Source of the DNA: Kineosporia sp. NBRC 101731
GTDB taxonomy: Bacteria > Actinomycetota > Actinomycetes > Actinomycetales > Kineosporiaceae
Reading direction: 5' to 3'
Assembly: GCF_030269305.1 (NCBI RefSeq)
Contig: NZ_BSTC01000004.1
Location: 251,963-315,962 of the forward strand
Length of the DNA stretch: 64,000 nucleotides
Shown: piece after piece, positions 42,004-50,871 of the stretch
Layout: every line of letters begins with the position of its first letter
Position numbering within the stretch: position 1 is the first letter of the stretch
Program-made: the position numbers and the translations under genes
Notes under the pieces: generated by a model
Told to the model about the DNA's origin: nothing
Databases searched by the model: none
What the model saw: the letters and a program-made list of their open reading frames with translations, nothing else

Positions 42004-43791
42004 TCATCGGTAGGCGTGCGACTGGAGCCGGTAGAGCTCGGCGTACGTGCCGTCAGCAGCCATGAGCTCCTCGTGGGTGCCGGACTCGGCCACCGTGCCG
42101 TGACCGAGCACCACGATCAGGTCGGCGGACCGCACCGTGGAGAAGCGGTGCGAGATCAGTACGGTCACCGCGCCCACCGCCTCGCCGACCCGGCGGGCGG
42201 TGAGCGCGTACTGCTCGAACAAGGCGTCCTCGGCTGCGGCATCCAGGGCCGAGGACGGCTCGTCGAGCACCAGCAGCAAAGGGTCGGTGCGCATGAAAGC
42301 CCTTGCTGTGGAAAGTTTCTGCCACTGGCCGCCGGAGAGGTCGCAGCCGTCGTGGGAGGCGCCGAGCCGGGTGGCCGTCCCCTCCGGCACCGCGGTGAGC
42401 ACGTCGAGGGCCCGGGCGCGTTCCAGGGCCGCCGCGACGGCGGCCGGGTCGTCCCGATGGGGCAGGTCACCCACGCCGACGGCGTCGCCGAGGGTGAATT
42501 CGTAGCGGACGAAGTCCTGGAAACCGGCCGAGGTGCGCTCGCGCCAGGCGTGGGTCGGCAGGTCGCGCTGGTCGGTACCGTCGACGGTGATCCGGCCCAC
42601 GTCCGGCCGGTACAGGCCCAGCAGAAGCTTGACCAGCGTGGACTTCCCGGCACCGTTCTCCCCCACCACCGCGACGGTGTGCCCGGCGGGCAGGTGCAGG
42701 CTGACATCGTGCAGCACCGGTGACGTGGCACCCGGGTAGGTGAAACCCACGGCCTCCAGGTCGATGCCATGGGTCAGCCGGTCCGGGATCGGCGCACCTT
42801 CCTTCAGCGGACTGTCTTGTGCAGCAAGCTCTTTGAGGTCTTGCAGTCGGTCCTGGGCGGTAGCGATACGGCTCAGGTTCTGCGACAGCGTCACCGCGGT
42901 GGTGACCTGCACGTTCACCTGCACGGCGAGGGCGATCACCAGCACCACGTCGCCCAGGGGCCGGTCACCGGCCACGCTCGCGCGCACCGCCAGCAGCACA
43001 GCCAGCGTGTAGGCGGCGACGAAGACCAGTTGTCCCGCGGCCCGCACCAGTGCCGCCCGGGCCTGGGCCCGCCACAACCGGCCCATGGCCTGCGACCAGG
43101 CGTACTCGTGCCGGCGGTCGAGCTCGTCGCGCAGTGCGAAGATGCGCAGCTCACCACCGTGTCGGGGTGCGGTGGCCAGGTGAAAGAGATTGAGGGCCAG
43201 CCGGGTTCCCTCACTGCTGGCTGTGCGGCCACGGTCGGTGATGCGCTCGGCGACCCGGGCGGTGAACAGCGGGGGCAGCACCGCCAGCGGCAGCAGCAGG
43301 AGCACCGGGTTCACCCGCGCCAGCAGCACCGCGGTCAGCAGCATGGCCGGCACCAGGCCCAGAGCGCTCAGCAGTGCTTCCAGACCGGCCTGGAACTGCC
43401 GGCTCTCACGCTGCAGCACGGTCAGGGCGTCGGCCTGGTCGGTACGTTCCTGATGGGCCACCCCGGCTGTGCCGTTGGACGCCGCAGCCAGTTCCTGGTC
43501 GAACGCCAGCTCGGCCTGCTCGGAGATCTCGAAGTAGTACAGGTGGGCGAAATGGGCTGCGGTCAGGGTGATGACGGCCAGTACCGCGACCACGGCGCCC
43601 GCCCCGGCGGCTGCGGCGCGGTCACCGGCCAGGAACCGGCCGGTGGTCCAGGCCAGCGCGACCGCCAGGGCCGGTGCGGCCAGAGCCCCGCCGATCATCA
43701 GCAGGCCCGCGACGATGATCCGGGACCGGTCGGCCGCCCAGGCCGCGCCGAGAATGCGGTGGGCTGCGGCGATGACGCCCCGGGTTCTCAC
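42004..43791 (-). CDS. ABC exporter half-transporter, second subunit
   Basis: The GTG at 43791, with AGGAG before it and a 4-base overlap with the upstream exporter stop, gives 595 residues. Six membrane helices span about 1-300. The nucleotide-binding domain has Walker A GENGAGKST, the Q-loop GFQDFVRYEF, signature DLSGGQWQKLSTARAFM and Walker B LLLVLDEPSSALD. The His switch is VTVLISHRFSTV. With the adjacent gene it should form a heterodimeric exporter. The Q-loop segment FQDFVRYEFT (no FxQxxxLF) resembles exporters of lantibiotic-like or small modified products. Confidence 0.9.
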   Translation of the reverse strand: MRTRGVIAAAHRILGAAWAADRSRIIVAGLLMIGGALAAPALAVALAWTTGRFLAGDRAAAAGAGAVVAVLAVITLTAAHFAHLYYFEISEQAELAFDQELAAASNGTAGVAHQERTDQADALTVLQRESRQFQAGLEALLSALGLVPAMLLTAVLLARVNPVLLLLPLAVLPPLFTARVAERITDRGRTASSEGTRLALNLFHLATAPRHGGELRIFALRDELDRRHEYAWSQAMGRLWRAQARAALVRAAGQLVFVAAYTLAVLLAVRASVAGDRPLGDVVLVIALAVQVNVQVTTAVTLSQNLSRIATAQDRLQDLKELAAQDSPLKEGAPIPDRLTHGIDLEAVGFTYPGATSPVLHDVSLHLPAGHTVAVVGENGAGKSTLVKLLLGLYRPDVGRITVDGTDQRDLPTHAWRERTSAGFQDFVRYEFTLGDAVGVGDLPHRDDPAAVAAALERARALDVLTAVPEGTATRLGASHDGCDLSGGQWQKLSTARAFMRTDPLLLVLDEPSSALDAAAEDALFEQYALTARRVGEAVGAVTVLISHRFSTVRSADLIVVLGHGTVAESGTHEELMAADGTYAELYRLQSHAYR

Positions 43792-45632
43792 GCGGTCTCC
43801 TGGGGTTCGGTGAAACGGTGGGCCTGGGCGTGGAACATGGCCGCGTACTGGCCGTCGGCGGCCAGGAGCTGCTGGTGGTCGCCCTGTTCCACCACCCGCC
43901 CGCCGTCCAGCACGACGATCTGGTCGGCGTGACGCACCGTGGAGAAGCGGTGCGAGATCAGCACCGTGGTGGCCCCGGCCGTGACCTGGCGGAACTCCTC
44001 GAAGAACCGGGCCTCGGCGCGCACGTCGAGAGCCGCGGTGGGCTCGTCCAGCACCAGCACCGACGAGCCGTGCCGCATCGCGAACAGGGCCCGGGCCAGG
44101 GCGATGCGCTGCCACTGCCCGCCCGAGAGCGAGGTACCACCGGCCAGATGCCGGGCCAGGGGCACGTCCGGGCCGCCCGGCAACCGTTCCGTCACCCGGT
44201 CGGCCCCGGCATCCACGGCCGCGGCGGCGATCCCGGCCCGGTCGTCCAGCGCCCAGACCGCCCCGAAACCGATGTTGTCGGCCGCGGAGACCTCGAACCG
44301 GGCGAAGTCCTGGAAGATCACCGCCACCCGGCGGCGCCACCCCGCCGCCGGGTGCGCGGCGATGTCGGTGCCGTCGACGCGGATCGTGCCGGAGTCCGGT
44401 TCGTACAGCCGTGTGAGCAATTTGACCAGCGTCGTCTTCCCGGCCCCGTTCACCCCGACCACGGCCGTGCACCGCCCGGCCGGGAGGGTCAGGTCGAGGT
44501 GGTCGATCACCGGGGTGTCGCGGCCCGGGTAGCGGAACGACACGTCGTCGAAGCGGATCTCGCGCTCCGGACTTCCTATGGGTGTGTCACCTTCGTCGGT
44601 TCTTGGTCCGGCCTGGGCGGCGAACCGGTCTACCGCCAGGGCCGCGCGCAGCCCGACGGCGGTCTGCAGGTCGGCCTCCGGGTAGTGCTCGGCCAGGCGC
44701 AGGGCGCCCAGTACCGCCTGCACGACCAGGACGAAGGTGGCGACCGAACGCTCGTCGACCGAGGAGGCACCGAAAGCGGCCAGAACGGCCACCAGCACCA
44801 CGGCACCCACCAGCGAGTACGCCACGAACGGCCACAGGTAGACCCGGCGGCGGGCCGCCCAGAGCGGGCCGAGCCAGGCCGTGTAGGCCTCGGCCAGCAG
44901 GCCCGCGCACCAGGCGGCCAGCCCGAACACCCGCAGCTCGGGGCCCGCAGCGGGCTCGATCGACAGCCGGCGCAGGTAGTCGATGCGACGTTCGGAACCA
45001 CTCAGTTCCGCCCGCACCTGCGCGTACTGCCGCAGGCCGTGCACCTGTCCATAGCGGAAAGCGGCTACCACACCCAGGGTTCCGGCCGCCGCCCACCAGG
45101 AGAAACCCACGCCGATCAGCACCACGAACCCGGCCAGCTGGGTGTAACGGGCCACCAGCGCCACGGTGCCGGCCACCGCCTGCCCCGGGCTCTGCACCCC
45201 GAATTCCAGCTCCTGAGCGGCCACCCGCAGATCGCCCTGCGGCCCGTCACCCTCCAGCACCGCGACCGGGGCGTCCAGCGCCGCCGCCATGAGCCGCCGC
45301 TGCTCGATCCCGTCGACCCGGTAGGCCGCCAGTTCGCCCAGCAGGTACTGCACCGGAATGAGCACCTGCTGCACGCCGAGAATCACGGCGGCCGCGATCA
45401 GGCTGGTGAACAAGGCGGCCTCGGCCCCCGACCCCGAACCCCCACGCACGGCAGCGGGCACCTGACCCAGCAGGCGGCTCGTGGCCACGACGAAGGCGAC
45501 CGGGAGCAGGCCGACCATCAACCCCACCACCAGCATCGCGGCAACCGGAAGAGAACCGGCCGAGACCAGCAACCGACCGGTGAGCCATCCCGAACGCCCC
45601 GCCGAAACACCCACGTCCTTGTTCGTGATCAT
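43788..45632 (-). CDS. ABC exporter half-transporter, first subunit, start buried in a perfect palindrome
   Basis: The 614-residue product has six N-terminal helices and a nucleotide-binding domain with Walker A GVNGAGKTT, Q-loop IFQDFARFEV, signature SLSGGQWQRIALARALFA, Walker B VLVLDEPTAALD and switch His in TVLISHRFSTV. Catalytic residues look intact. Its ATG (45632) and Shine-Dalgarno GGGGAGG, six bases before it, lie in one arm of a perfect 50-bp inverted repeat, so the messenger could hide its own start. It follows the GT2 gene by 90 bases and overlaps its partner subunit by four. Confidence 0.9.
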   Translation of the reverse strand: MITNKDVGVSAGRSGWLTGRLLVSAGSLPVAAMLVVGLMVGLLPVAFVVATSRLLGQVPAAVRGGSGSGAEAALFTSLIAAAVILGVQQVLIPVQYLLGELAAYRVDGIEQRRLMAAALDAPVAVLEGDGPQGDLRVAAQELEFGVQSPGQAVAGTVALVARYTQLAGFVVLIGVGFSWWAAAGTLGVVAAFRYGQVHGLRQYAQVRAELSGSERRIDYLRRLSIEPAAGPELRVFGLAAWCAGLLAEAYTAWLGPLWAARRRVYLWPFVAYSLVGAVVLVAVLAAFGASSVDERSVATFVLVVQAVLGALRLAEHYPEADLQTAVGLRAALAVDRFAAQAGPRTDEGDTPIGSPEREIRFDDVSFRYPGRDTPVIDHLDLTLPAGRCTAVVGVNGAGKTTLVKLLTRLYEPDSGTIRVDGTDIAAHPAAGWRRRVAVIFQDFARFEVSAADNIGFGAVWALDDRAGIAAAAVDAGADRVTERLPGGPDVPLARHLAGGTSLSGGQWQRIALARALFAMRHGSSVLVLDEPTAALDVRAEARFFEEFRQVTAGATTVLISHRFSTVRHADQIVVLDGGRVVEQGDHQQLLAADGQYAAMFHAQAHRFTEPQETA

Positions 45633-45670
45633 GCAAAACCTCCCCGGGGAGGTTTTGCATGATCACGAAC
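45621..45670. promoter_or_regulatory. Perfect 50-bp palindrome over the exporter start site
   Basis: Two 25-base arms match exactly with no spacer, beginning GTTCGTGATCATGC and meeting at CCCCGGGG. On the exporter messenger the right arm contains GGGGAGG and the AUG, so folding would block translation. It could also end transcription coming from the GT2 gene. Ends and centre match the palindrome at 19232-19279. Confidence 0.85.
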
Positions 45671-45722
45671 AGAGAGATGGACGCTCGCGGCCACCCCTCT
45701 GGGTTCCGCTCGTCCACTTCGC

Positions 45723-46643
45723 TTAGTCATCGCCGAACAATCCACCCGGCGTAGCCTTTTCGAATTCGGCGCAGGAGGGGAGGTCGAGCAGGCGGATGAC
45801 GTCGTTCATGTTGAAGGGGTTGATCGTGGGGAGGGGCAGGAGCAGTTGCATGATCGGGGTGTTGTACTTCTCGGCGATGCGCCGGTAGTTCACGTACGAC
45901 GACCACATGTTGGCGCCCTTGGACTTCGGGTGCGGGTAGTGCAGGGACGCGGCCCCGCGCTCCAGGACGAACCGGGCGCCGTCGCGGTGCAGGCGGTAGC
46001 CCAGGTCGACGTCCTCACCGCCCCACGACTGCAGTTCCTCGTCGAAACCGCCCACACGTCGTAGCTGTTCGGTGCCGGCCGAGACGTTGCAGGTCCAGTA
46101 CACCGGCCAGGGGGCGGGCAGGTCGGCGAAGTCGTCGGTGTACTTGCCGTAGAACTCCTCGCGGAAGTCCAGGCACCGGCCCGATTGCGCCAGCCGGGCG
46201 ATCGCGGTGTCGGCGTCCACCCCGTCGGCGGCGGCCCGGATCTCGTCGGCGCCCGCGTCGTCCAGGGCGAAACCGTAGACGTACCCGATCACCGCCGTCG
46301 CCTGCTCCCGTTCATGGGCCGCCAGGTGCGCGGCCACGGCCCCGGAGTGCAACAACACCCCGTCGTCGATGAAGATGCACACGTCACCGGTGGCGTGCTC
46401 GATGCCGACGTTGCGGGCGCGGGCCCCGCGGTAGCCCTCGTCGGGCTGGAAGTGGTAGCTCAGCCGCAGCTTTTCCCGGTAGCGATCGGCCACCGACCGG
46501 GTGTCGTCGGACGAGCCGTCGTCCACCACGATCACGTCGAACCGCTCACCCGGCAGGTCTTGCGCGGCCAGCGAGTCCAGGGTCAGGGCCAGCAGGTGCG
46601 AGCGGTTGTAGGTCGGGATGATCACGGTGCCGGTTGCGAGCAC
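45723..46643 (-). CDS. Family 2 glycosyltransferase
   Basis: GTG 46643 gives 306 residues with the GT-A fold of family GT2: TVIIPTYNRSHLLALTLDSL, DVIVVDDGSSDDTRSV (nucleotide-binding Asp pair), VCIFIDDGVLLHSG (DxD-like IDD) and GFDEELQSWGGEDVDLGYRL (catalytic ED). The last motif is typical of galactosaminyl-transferase-like GT2 enzymes. It is cytoplasmic. Its start lies inside the end of the PLP-decarboxylase gene (22-base overlap), so they are co-translated. The acceptor is unknown, perhaps the amine product made by the neighbour. Confidence 0.88.
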   Translation of the reverse strand: MLATGTVIIPTYNRSHLLALTLDSLAAQDLPGERFDVIVVDDGSSDDTRSVADRYREKLRLSYHFQPDEGYRGARARNVGIEHATGDVCIFIDDGVLLHSGAVAAHLAAHEREQATAVIGYVYGFALDDAGADEIRAAADGVDADTAIARLAQSGRCLDFREEFYGKYTDDFADLPAPWPVYWTCNVSAGTEQLRRVGGFDEELQSWGGEDVDLGYRLHRDGARFVLERGAASLHYPHPKSKGANMWSSYVNYRRIAEKYNTPIMQLLLPLPTINPFNMNDVIRLLDLPSCAEFEKATPGGLFGDD

Positions 46644-47773
46644 GGTGCCTCTTCTCTCGTTCTGGTCGCGGCCGCCATCGCGGCGACGAACCGGTGGATC
46701 CGCTCGGGGGTGACGCCGGGGGTACAGACGATGTGGCTGATCCCACCGACGGCGGGCATCGGCCACTGTTCCAGCACCGCCGGGGGCGGGGTCGGGAAGG
46801 CGACGGTCAGGGCCTGGGGGTGGCTGCGCCAGGCGTCCCAGCCGATCGCGCGCAGTTGCGTGAGGGCGAGCTGCGCCACCTCGCGGCCTGAGGTGGCCTG
46901 GGCCCGCAGACCGTCCAGCCCCAGGCGGCGGACGTGGAACCACAGCAGCAGGGCGGCGTGACCGCTGCGGGAGCTGCCGACCAGGTCACCGGCCCCGCAC
47001 AGCGACCCGGCCAGGTTCTCGATCTCGTCGGGTGGCGCCGAGGGACTGATCACCACGCCGCACGGGAAGGGTGCGCCGAGGAACTTGTGCCCGCTGATCG
47101 ACAGGCTGTCCACGCCCCGCTCGTGCACGCCGAACGGCAACGCCGCCGGGGTGCGGGAGGCCAGGGCCAGGGGCAGGCCGGCGAAGGCGGCGTCCGCGTG
47201 GATGTAGTGGTCGGCGACGCCCGCCCGGTCCAGGGCCCTGCGGATGTGGGGCACGTCGTCCACTGCTTCGGTCAGGGTCGTGCCGATCGTGGCGAGCACG
47301 ATCGCCGAGGCTCCCGGCGCCTGCTGGAGCAGGTGCTCGAGCGCGACGGGGTCCATCGCGCCGGACCGGGTCACGGGCACCGTCACCGCCTCCAGCTGCA
47401 GCAGCCCCGCGACCCTGGTGATGCTGGGGTGCGCGGACGCCGAGAGGTACAGGCGCGCCTTGGGCAGGAGGGTTCGGGCCCGCCAGAGCCCGTACATCAC
47501 TCCCTCGGCACCGCCGGAGGTGACGTAGCCCCACCCGTCCGGCCCGGCCCCGAAGAGGGCGGCCAGGAAGCTGACCAGTTCCCGCTCGAGGTCCTTGGTG
47601 TGCCAGGCGAAGACCGGGTCCTGGTGGACGTCGCCGTAGTTGTTGAGCTCGTGGGAGAGGAACGGCAGGAGCTCGGGCGGGAACGGGTTCGACCATCCGG
47701 GAAAGCCGACCTTGCGGTGCTCGGCGTGCCGCAGCCGCTGCTCCAGGTCGAGAAGCCGGGCGCTCTCGCTCAC
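46622..47773 (-). CDS. PLP-dependent group II decarboxylase, histidine-decarboxylase-like
   Basis: The 383-residue product carries the group II decarboxylase pattern: LSHELNNYGDVHQD, GYVTSGGAEGVMYGLW, the ring-stacking His in SASAHPSITR (H115), HADAAFAG with D194, and the PLP lysine in SISGHKFLGAPFPC (K230). The length and LNNYGD segment match the short bacterial histidine decarboxylases. The substrate could be histidine or another aromatic or modified amino acid. It begins one base after the GT1 stop and sits between two glycosyltransferase genes, so the amine is likely part of a glycosylated product. Confidence 0.85.
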   Translation of the reverse strand: MSESARLLDLEQRLRHAEHRKVGFPGWSNPFPPELLPFLSHELNNYGDVHQDPVFAWHTKDLERELVSFLAALFGAGPDGWGYVTSGGAEGVMYGLWRARTLLPKARLYLSASAHPSITRVAGLLQLEAVTVPVTRSGAMDPVALEHLLQQAPGASAIVLATIGTTLTEAVDDVPHIRRALDRAGVADHYIHADAAFAGLPLALASRTPAALPFGVHERGVDSLSISGHKFLGAPFPCGVVISPSAPPDEIENLAGSLCGAGDLVGSSRSGHAALLLWFHVRRLGLDGLRAQATSGREVAQLALTQLRAIGWDAWRSHPQALTVAFPTPPPAVLEQWPMPAVGGISHIVCTPGVTPERIHRFVAAMAAATRTREEAPCSQPAP

Positions 47774-47774
47774 C

Positions 47775-49070
47775 TCAGCCGTCCTGCGCGACGAGGCCGG
47801 CGACCGCCGACAGCGGGTCGTGCTCGGCGTACTGGCCGCTCAGCGCGGTGGCCCGGCGGCGGTAGCCCGGATCGTCCAGGACGGCGCGCACCGCGGTGCC
47901 GACCGCCTCGGCCGTGGGGGTGCCGGTGTGCAGGTCCAGGCCCGTGCCGCTCCACGTCACCCGGGCCGCCACCTCGGGCTTGTCCTCGGAGTCACCTCCC
48001 ACGATCACCGGGACCCCGTGGCGCAGTGCCGTGTTCACGCCGCCGTAGCCGCCGTTGGTCACCATCACATCGCAGTGCGGCAGCAGGCGCTCGAACGGCA
48101 CGTACCCGGCCAGGATCGCGTTCGGCGGGACGGTGCCCAGCAGCCCGGCGAGCTCCGCCGGGCCGTCGGGCCGGCTGGTCACGGCCACCACGGTGATGCC
48201 GGTACCGGCCAGCGCCTGCACCGTGGGCAGGATCAGGTCGGTCAGGTCCTCGTTGGCCAGGGTGCCCTGGGTGACCATGACGACCGGGCCGTCGCTCAGA
48301 CGTGACCACCAGCGCGGTTCCTCGTACGGTTCGTGGAGCACGCGGCGCAGGGCACCGATCACCCGGAACGACGACGGCGCGGACGGGCGCGGATATTCGA
48401 AGCCCGGGACCGTCAGTTGCAGAAAATCGTCCGGCACCACGACCGCACTGGTGAAAATGAAGTCGGGAAGCGTGACACCCAGAGAACCGAAAACCTTTTC
48501 GGCGTGCTCCTGGAGTTGCGCGTAGTCCTCGTGGGCAGCCGCGTTCAGCCGGCGGTTACGCTCGCGGCCCTCCTCCCCGGCCAGATACGGGTCGCCCGGT
48601 CCGAAGGGAGCGGTGTCGTCGCTGAACAGCACCGGTGGCAGCACGCCGACACCGATCACCCGGGGCCGCCCGGCGCGGCGGTCCGGATCCGCCAGGACCA
48701 GCGGCGCCGCCCCGAGGTAGACCGTGTCGTGGATGATCGCCGAGGGCCCGAAAGACGCTGCGATATCCGACATCTGCTGACTCTGTGCGGGGACCGCGTC
48801 GATGAAGACCCGCCAGAAGAAGGCGTGCATCGGCGGACCGACTCTGACCTGCGCGAACGCCGGGAAAGTGACCTCCATGGCGCGGTCGTCGAAGTCGGCT
48901 TCCGGCGCGACCGGCTCGAACCGGCAGCCGGTCGAGCGCACCTGATCGGCGAAGCGCCGCCCGGTGCAGAAGAGCACGTCGTGGCCGCGGACGACGAGGT
49001 CGGCGGCGATGGTGAGCAGTGGACCCACATGACCATGGAAGGGCGTGGCCGAGATGACCAATCTTGACAA
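47775..49070 (-). CDS. GT1 family glycosyltransferase (MGT/antibiotic type)
   Basis: The TTG at 49070 is chosen because GGAGG lies six bases before it and translation then starts SRLVISATPFHGHVGPLLTI, the proper N-terminus of GT-B antibiotic glycosyltransferases. Near the C-terminus are VVMVTQGTLANEDLTDLILP, VPFERLLPHCDVMVTNGGYG and GVPVIVGGDSEDKPEVAARV, the nucleotide-sugar site (usual HGG replaced by NGG). Such enzymes glycosylate small molecules such as macrolides, polyketides or lipids. It is first in a five-gene same-strand cluster with a decarboxylase, GT2 and ABC exporter. Confidence 0.88.
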   Translation of the reverse strand: MSRLVISATPFHGHVGPLLTIAADLVVRGHDVLFCTGRRFADQVRSTGCRFEPVAPEADFDDRAMEVTFPAFAQVRVGPPMHAFFWRVFIDAVPAQSQQMSDIAASFGPSAIIHDTVYLGAAPLVLADPDRRAGRPRVIGVGVLPPVLFSDDTAPFGPGDPYLAGEEGRERNRRLNAAAHEDYAQLQEHAEKVFGSLGVTLPDFIFTSAVVVPDDFLQLTVPGFEYPRPSAPSSFRVIGALRRVLHEPYEEPRWWSRLSDGPVVMVTQGTLANEDLTDLILPTVQALAGTGITVVAVTSRPDGPAELAGLLGTVPPNAILAGYVPFERLLPHCDVMVTNGGYGGVNTALRHGVPVIVGGDSEDKPEVAARVTWSGTGLDLHTGTPTAEAVGTAVRAVLDDPGYRRRATALSGQYAEHDPLSAVAGLVAQDG

Positions 49071-49710
49071 ACTCGTCCTCCGATCAGGTTGTACGCCAAA
49101 GGATTTGAGACCGCATGCGCACCAGAACCGGAAGTCGGCCGGTTGGGTCAACCCGAGAGTACAGGAATTGTCCGGTTTGTCAGCCCCACCCCGGAAAGCA
49201 AGCGCTTTGTTCTGTGGCGCAACGTATCCGGCCCGGATACCTGATCAGACGAAGATTTGTGCCCAATTTATCGCCCCATGGTTGACCGGTAATCCGGACA
49301 TGAGGTACTTCTGATGCGCACGCCGCTCCGCGCCGGGAAGCCAACTCCGGCCAGTTGCCCAAATTCCCTGCAACATATTGACTTTGGACTGTTCATCGCG
49401 AATGATCCGAGACCGCAGGCCCGACACCGTCGGATGCCGGCCCCCTGGCGGCGCCGCGACCGTCGAGATCATGGCCCAGCGGACCGCGGTGAGCACTTGG
49501 CGGTGCCCCCACAGGCCGAATGTTTCTTATGACGAAGGAGTTTTAGCGCTCAGGGCTTCTCGTCGGATACCGGCAGGTGGCCGACGCCGCGTCTGGCCCG
49601 GGCGGGGCCCGGTATGAACCTGGCCGCGATCTTCGGGCGTCCTGGTGCAGACTCACTGGGCGTCGAGGGCAATCAGGCCCCGGCCAGCATGACGAGCGCT
49701 GCCCACCACC
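49071..49710. promoter_or_regulatory. Long AT-richer upstream region of the GT1 cluster
   Basis: About 640 bases without a convincing gene. It contains the 17-base palindrome GTATCCG-GCC-CGGATAC (49224-49240), a likely operator, and AT-rich patches suited to promoters. No helix-turn-helix gene is intact beside it except the LuxR-like remnant that follows. Confidence 0.45.
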
Positions 49711-49957
49711 GTGGTCGACATCGGCCGCACCGATCTGTGCACAACGCTGGAAGATCCGGGCAGGGTCACGGGTGCCGACGGCCACTCCCGGGTGCAGGTG
49801 GCCGAGGACGACCGACAGCATCTGCCTCGGGTCGCACGACCCGGCGCCGTACCTCTGGTGCCGCTGTCGAACCGGGAACGGGAGATCATCCGGCTGATGG
49901 CCCGGTCCGCGCCCATCAGAAGATCTACGACCGCCGATTCACATCCGGTTCATGACG
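49711..49957 (+). pseudogene. LuxR-type regulator remnant (frameshifted HTH)
   Basis: One frame ends PLSNREREIIRLMARSA, the first helices of a LuxR/NarL DNA-binding domain. The continuation HQKIYDRRFTSGS, matching the recognition region, is found in another frame directly after it, then breaks off. Upstream, VDIGRTDLCTTLEDPGRV may be part of a lost receiver or sensor segment. The gene is therefore frameshifted and truncated. It may once have controlled the adjacent divergent GT1 cluster. Confidence 0.45.
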
Positions 49958-50040
49958 AACTGCCACACTGTGGGCTGACTTCGTCCGTGACCGTTGATCG
50001 TGGCGCGCCTGCCCGCGCGCCTGCCCCGAGGTGTGGCCCC

Positions 50041-50826
50041 ATGCGTATCCCCCGTCTTCCCTCACGCGAGCGCCGGCCCGGTGCCACGCTCACCTCCGCC
50101 GGGCTCGTGCTCGTCGTGGCCGGGTCGGCGCTGGGGGCGCTGGCCTACACCTGGTCCGGCGATCCGGACGTGCCGCTGGCCGACGTCGCTCCCGTCACCA
50201 TGCCGCCGGTCTTCAGTTCCGCGGCGCAGGGCCCGACCTCGGCCCCCGCCACCCCGACGGCCACGACCACGCCGCCCTCACCCACGGCCTCGGTCACGAC
50301 CCGCGTCCGGACGGTGACCGTGACGGTGGATCCGCCGGCCCCAACCGCTACGCCGAAGAAGAAGACGACGACGACCCCGGCCTTCACCAGCCCGTTCCTG
50401 ATCCGGAACCAGAGCAGCGGGCGCTGCGCCGACCTGCCGAACGACGGCCCGGCCCAGGCCGCCGCCGTCCTGAACCAGTGGACGTGCACGGCCGGGGACA
50501 GTGAGAACCAGGAGTTCGAGCGGATCAAGGTCGCGCAGGGGATCATGCTCAGCAACGTCAAGAGCCAGCTGTGCATCGACCTGGTCGGGTACGACTCGGT
50601 GCCCGCCGGCAGCAATGCCCTGCTGGGCCAGTGCGTGCGTGACGCCACCGACAATGCGGTGTTCCGCAGCCGGGCCCAGGGCAAGGGCTTCCAGCTGGTG
50701 AACGTGAAGAGCAACCTCTGCCTGGACCTGGTCGCCGACGACCCGGAGGGTGAGACCGGCAACGGCCGCAACCTCGTGATGGCTACGTGCAGCTCCGCCG
50801 CCACCCAGGTCTGGACGTTCGCCTGA
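50041..50826 (+). CDS. Membrane-anchored RICIN (beta-trefoil lectin) domain protein
   Basis: ATG 50041 gives 261 residues: one membrane helix (about 16-36, SAGLVLVVAGSALGALAYTW), a Thr/Pro/Ser-rich spacer (about 50-115) and a beta-trefoil domain (about 118-261). The trefoil units show FLIRNQSSGRCADLP, NVKSQLCIDLVGYDS, NVKSNLCLDLVADDP and a closing ATQVWTFA, with paired cysteines. Such domains bind glycans outside the cell and are often joined to glycosidases, but no enzyme part is here. It may bind the cell's own wall or environmental polysaccharide. Confidence 0.85.
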   Translation: MRIPRLPSRERRPGATLTSAGLVLVVAGSALGALAYTWSGDPDVPLADVAPVTMPPVFSSAAQGPTSAPATPTATTTPPSPTASVTTRVRTVTVTVDPPAPTATPKKKTTTTPAFTSPFLIRNQSSGRCADLPNDGPAQAAAVLNQWTCTAGDSENQEFERIKVAQGIMLSNVKSQLCIDLVGYDSVPAGSNALLGQCVRDATDNAVFRSRAQGKGFQLVNVKSNLCLDLVADDPEGETGNGRNLVMATCSSAATQVWTFA

Positions 50827-50846
50827 CCTCGCCCCCTTTTTTCTTT

Positions 50847-50856
50847 CGTGATCACG
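50847..50856. repeat. CGTGATCACG palindromic motif
   Basis: The same decamer as at 9604-9613, here in the context CTTTCGTGATCACGG between convergent stops. The TTCGTGATCA run matches the left end of the palindrome at 45621-45670. Confidence 0.5.
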
Positions 50857-50871
50857 GCGGTCTTGGCAGAT

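Noticed and set aside
43818..45662. A 614-codon plus-strand frame opposite the first ABC exporter gene.
   Set aside because: Exact shadow of the exporter, with no recognisable domain; Walker and signature motifs are on the minus strand.
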